Assembly (NCBI GenBank): GCA_013001295.1
Contig: JABDMW010000037.1
Location: forward strand, 1 to 64,000
Source: Hyphomonadaceae bacterium
GTDB taxonomy: Bacteria; Pseudomonadota; Alphaproteobacteria; Caulobacterales; Maricaulaceae
Length of the DNA: 64,000 nucleotides
Reading direction: 5' to 3'
In this document: piece by piece, positions 61,945 through 64,000 of the stretch
How positions within the stretch are numbered: the first letter of the stretch is position 1
How the letters are laid out: each line of letters starts with the position of its first letter
Program-made: the position numbers and the translations under genes
Notes under the pieces: generated by a model
The model's database searches: none
What the model was told of the DNA's origin: nothing
What the model saw: the letters and a program-made list of their open reading frames with translations, nothing else

Positions 61945-62748
61945 CTAACCAATTCGTCCGGAAATGTAGTTCTGGGTTAACTCATTGTCCGGGTTCGTGA
62001 ATATTTTGTCTGTGTCGCCATGCTCAATCAATTTACCCAAATGAAAGAAGCCGGTTTTTTGCGAAACGCGGGCAGCCTGGGCCATCGAGTGGGTCACAAT
62101 AACAATCGTGTACCGCTCTTTCATGCTTTCCATCAGTTCTTCGATAATAGCTGTTGCTATGGGGTCTAGAGCAGAGCAGGGCTCGTCCATCAGAATGATC
62201 TGCGGGTCAACCGCGATCGCGCGCGCAATGCAGAGACGTTGTTGTTGGCCACCTGACAGGCTGGTACCGGAATCGTCAAGTCGGTCTGCAACTTCGTCAT
62301 AAAGACCCGCTCTTTTCAGCGATTTGATGACAATTTCGGTCAATTCGTCCTTGGACTCGGCCAGATCATGAATGCGCGGGCCATAAGCAACATTGTCATA
62401 GATGGATTTAGGAAAGGGATTGGCTTTTTGAAAAACCATGCCGATGCGGGCCCGCAAAGCGACCACGTCTACTTTTGGATCGTAGATATCCTGGCCTGCA
62501 AACCTGATATCGCCGGAGACCTTACAAATGTCGATCGTGTCGTTCATTCGGTTGAAACACCGCAAAAACGTTGATTTGCCGCAACCAGAAGGGCCGATTA
62601 AAGCGGTGATCTGGTTTTCTGGAATATCGAGCGTGACATTATCGATGGCTTGATTTTTGCCATAAAACACGTCGACATTCTTAGCGGTCATAATCGCCGG
62701 TTTCACTGGCTTCGCCGTTTCAATTTGTTTTTCCATGATCTGTTCCAT
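61945..62748 (-). CDS. pstB: Phosphate ABC transporter ATP-binding protein
   Basis: ATPase of the high-affinity phosphate importer PstSCAB. The 267 residues show Walker [22 protein letters not shown], which is split here by helix boundaries, signature [17 protein letters not shown] and Walker [16 protein letters not shown], with the H-loop IVIVTHSM. Its ATG overlaps the pstA stop as TAATG; a second ATG four codons later (62736) is an alternative. Confidence 0.96.
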   Translation of the reverse strand: MEQIMEKQIETAKPVKPAIMTAKNVDVFYGKNQAIDNVTLDIPENQITALIGPSGCGKSTFLRCFNRMNDTIDICKVSGDIRFAGQDIYDPKVDVVALRARIGMVFQKANPFPKSIYDNVAYGPRIHDLAESKDELTEIVIKSLKRAGLYDEVADRLDDSGTSLSGGQQQRLCIARAIAVDPQIILMDEPCSALDPIATAIIEELMESMKERYTIVIVTHSMAQAARVSQKTGFFHLGKLIEHGDTDKIFTNPDNELTQNYISGRIG

Positions 62749-63992
62749 TACCAGCGCCGTTCCATTCTTCTTCTTAAGTATACGGCAAATAAGTTCATCA
62801 GTACCAAAAATACCAATAACACAATAATTGCAGCTGATGTACGTTCAACAAATCCTTTTTCGGGACTATCCGCCCACAGGAAGATTTGTACGGGCAGGGA
62901 CGTCGCCACGTCGGTGATCCCTTTTGGGATATCGACGATAAACGCCACCATACCAATCATCAACAGAGGAGCTGTTTCCCCGAGCGCGCGCGCCATACCC
63001 AGAATTGTCCCCGTCAACATGCCCGGCATGGCAAGCGGAACAACATGATGGAATGTTGTTTGTGTTTTTGACGCCCCCAAACCCAGAGCCGCGTCGCGAA
63101 TATTTTGCGGCACCGACCGTAGAATTGACCGCGAAGCAATAATGATGGTCGGCAAAGTCATCAGGGCCAGCACGATGCCGCCGACCAGGGGCGTTGATCT
63201 TGGCAAATTGAAGAAGTTGAGAAAGATCGAAAGGCCCAGCAATCCAAATACAATCGACGGAACGGCTGCGAGATTGTTGATGTTGACCTCGATCAGATCG
63301 GTGATCCGGTTTTTCTTGGCAAACTCTTCAAGATAAACGGCGGTTAATATCCCGAGAGGGAAGGATATAACGAAGCAGACAAGAAGGCTAAAGAATGAAC
63401 CGAATGCAGCACCTAGAATACCCGCCATTTCAGGTTCACGGGAATCGCCGCTCTTAAAGAACGTCGTGTTAAATTTCTTTTTGATTTTTCCTTGGTCTTT
63501 TAGGGTATTGAACCAGGCAATGTCTCGATCTTTGAAACGCCGCAACTCTTCTTCAACTTTGGCGTCAATTTTGCCTTTCATAAAGAGGTCGGCTTCGGAT
63601 GAGGCTGAAAGCCATATGGTTTGTTTCGTGCCGATCAATTCCGGGTTTTCAACCACCATTTGTCCGAGTTCGAACATCCCGCCATTACTGATGAGTTTAT
63701 AAAGCTGGTTTTTCTCACGACGCTCTGTGACTTCAGGAAATACTTCTGCGAGGCCTGCTGATATCAACGGCTTATAATTAGCGCGTGCCATATCCCCCGG
63801 ATCTCTGGTGCCAGCGGGATCGATAACTTGCTCATTGAACGAAATATCCAGTCCGATTTTGGTTTGTTGAAAAGCGCTCATGCCCCGTAAAAGAATAGCG
63901 GCAAACATGAAGACCAGAAAAGCCAAAGAGAGCAGGATCGCGATCCGGCCATACCATTTAAAACGCGTCTCCTTGCGGTGACGCTTTTGCAT
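62748..63992 (-). CDS. pstA: Phosphate ABC transporter permease PstA
   Basis: Inner-membrane permease of the phosphate importer. The 414-residue protein is longer than E. coli PstA (296) because a periplasmic insertion of about 130 residues follows the first membrane helix (after [17 protein letters not shown]). Then come the permease helices with [20 protein letters not shown] and the EAA-loop region [45 protein letters not shown]. Long alphaproteobacterial PstA forms are common. The ATG at 63992 is 8 bases from the window edge, so a start further upstream cannot be excluded; pstC and pstS would lie beyond. Confidence 0.93.
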   Translation of the reverse strand: MQKRHRKETRFKWYGRIAILLSLAFLVFMFAAILLRGMSAFQQTKIGLDISFNEQVIDPAGTRDPGDMARANYKPLISAGLAEVFPEVTERREKNQLYKLISNGGMFELGQMVVENPELIGTKQTIWLSASSEADLFMKGKIDAKVEEELRRFKDRDIAWFNTLKDQGKIKKKFNTTFFKSGDSREPEMAGILGAAFGSFFSLLVCFVISFPLGILTAVYLEEFAKKNRITDLIEVNINNLAAVPSIVFGLLGLSIFLNFFNLPRSTPLVGGIVLALMTLPTIIIASRSILRSVPQNIRDAALGLGASKTQTTFHHVVPLAMPGMLTGTILGMARALGETAPLLMIGMVAFIVDIPKGITDVATSLPVQIFLWADSPEKGFVERTSAAIIVLLVFLVLMNLFAVYLRRRMERRW

Positions 63993-64000
63993 TTGCGCCG

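Overview
The window looks like core chromosome of an alphaproteobacterium of moderate G+C, most likely from the Caulobacterales/Maricaulales side (Hyphomonadaceae- or Robiginitomaculaceae-like). That placement is inferred from gene order and protein type, not from any search. Markers are the block dusB-ntrB-ntrC-ntrY-ntrX-trkA-trkH-hfq-hflX, an IHF-alpha/MerR pair behind plsX-fabH, an S9 protein with an N-terminal extension, an NDUFS4-like complex I protein, a CBP3-type cytochrome bc1 chaperone, cysG-DUF2849-cysI, and pstA-pstB-phoU-phoB. No phage, transposase, insertion sequence, CRISPR array or plasmid gene was seen.

Layout. 1-10 kb: tRNA dihydrouridine synthase, two nitrogen-type two-component systems (NtrBC, NtrYX) and the Trk potassium system. 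10-15.2 kb: hfq-hflX, facing a compact ccmA-B-C-D-mazG operon, with ccmE divergent. 15.3-23.4 kb: glyA-nrdR-nusB-thiL, bamE, the bc1 chaperone, plsX-fabH, ihfA, a MerR protein and tRNA-Pro(GGG). 23.4-31.2 kb: heme A synthase, an unknown lipoprotein, rplM-rpsI-argC, an unknown membrane protein, a small lipoprotein and recJ. 31.2-34.6 kb: tRNA-Glu, a DUF192 protein, tRNA-Pro(TGG), a HerA/DUF87-type ATPase, the NDUFS4-like protein and tRNA-Arg(TCT). 34.6-38.9 kb (minus): cysK-sseA-metC plus a glucuronoyl-esterase-like lipoprotein. 39-47.7 kb: kdsA, a DUF3089 protein, a DUF502 protein, recG, sdhE-mfd. 47.7-54.9 kb: a REC-REC-GGDEF protein with no intact catalytic or phosphoacceptor sites, an M2 peptidase, hemH, a P-loop kinase-like protein, thrC and an XRE-cupin regulator. 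55-59.6 kb: siroheme and sulfite/APS reduction operon with a DUF934-CysH fusion. 59.6-64 kb: YghU-type GST and the phosphate operon, which runs off the right edge.

Two sulfur blocks complement each other: cysG-DUF2849-cysI-DUF934/cysH makes sulfide, and cysK-sseA-metC uses it for cysteine and its catabolism. The XRE-cupin regulator beside the first block and a perfect 18-bp palindrome in the shared promoter region suggest local control. The respiratory genes (ccmA-E, bc1 chaperone, ctaA, sdhE, the NDUFS4-like protein, hemH) fit an aerobic heme-copper respiring cell.

The window is mostly ordinary housekeeping DNA and I do not see a clear new multi-gene system. The best leads are proteins of known families with lost key residues (NtrC without GAFTGA and with a damaged Walker B, an inert GGDEF protein that keeps its c-di-GMP I-site, a DUF3089 protein without its nucleophile Ser), the two perfect palindromes, and the dense packing of convergent gene pairs. 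No gene-free stretch exceeds about 300 bases.
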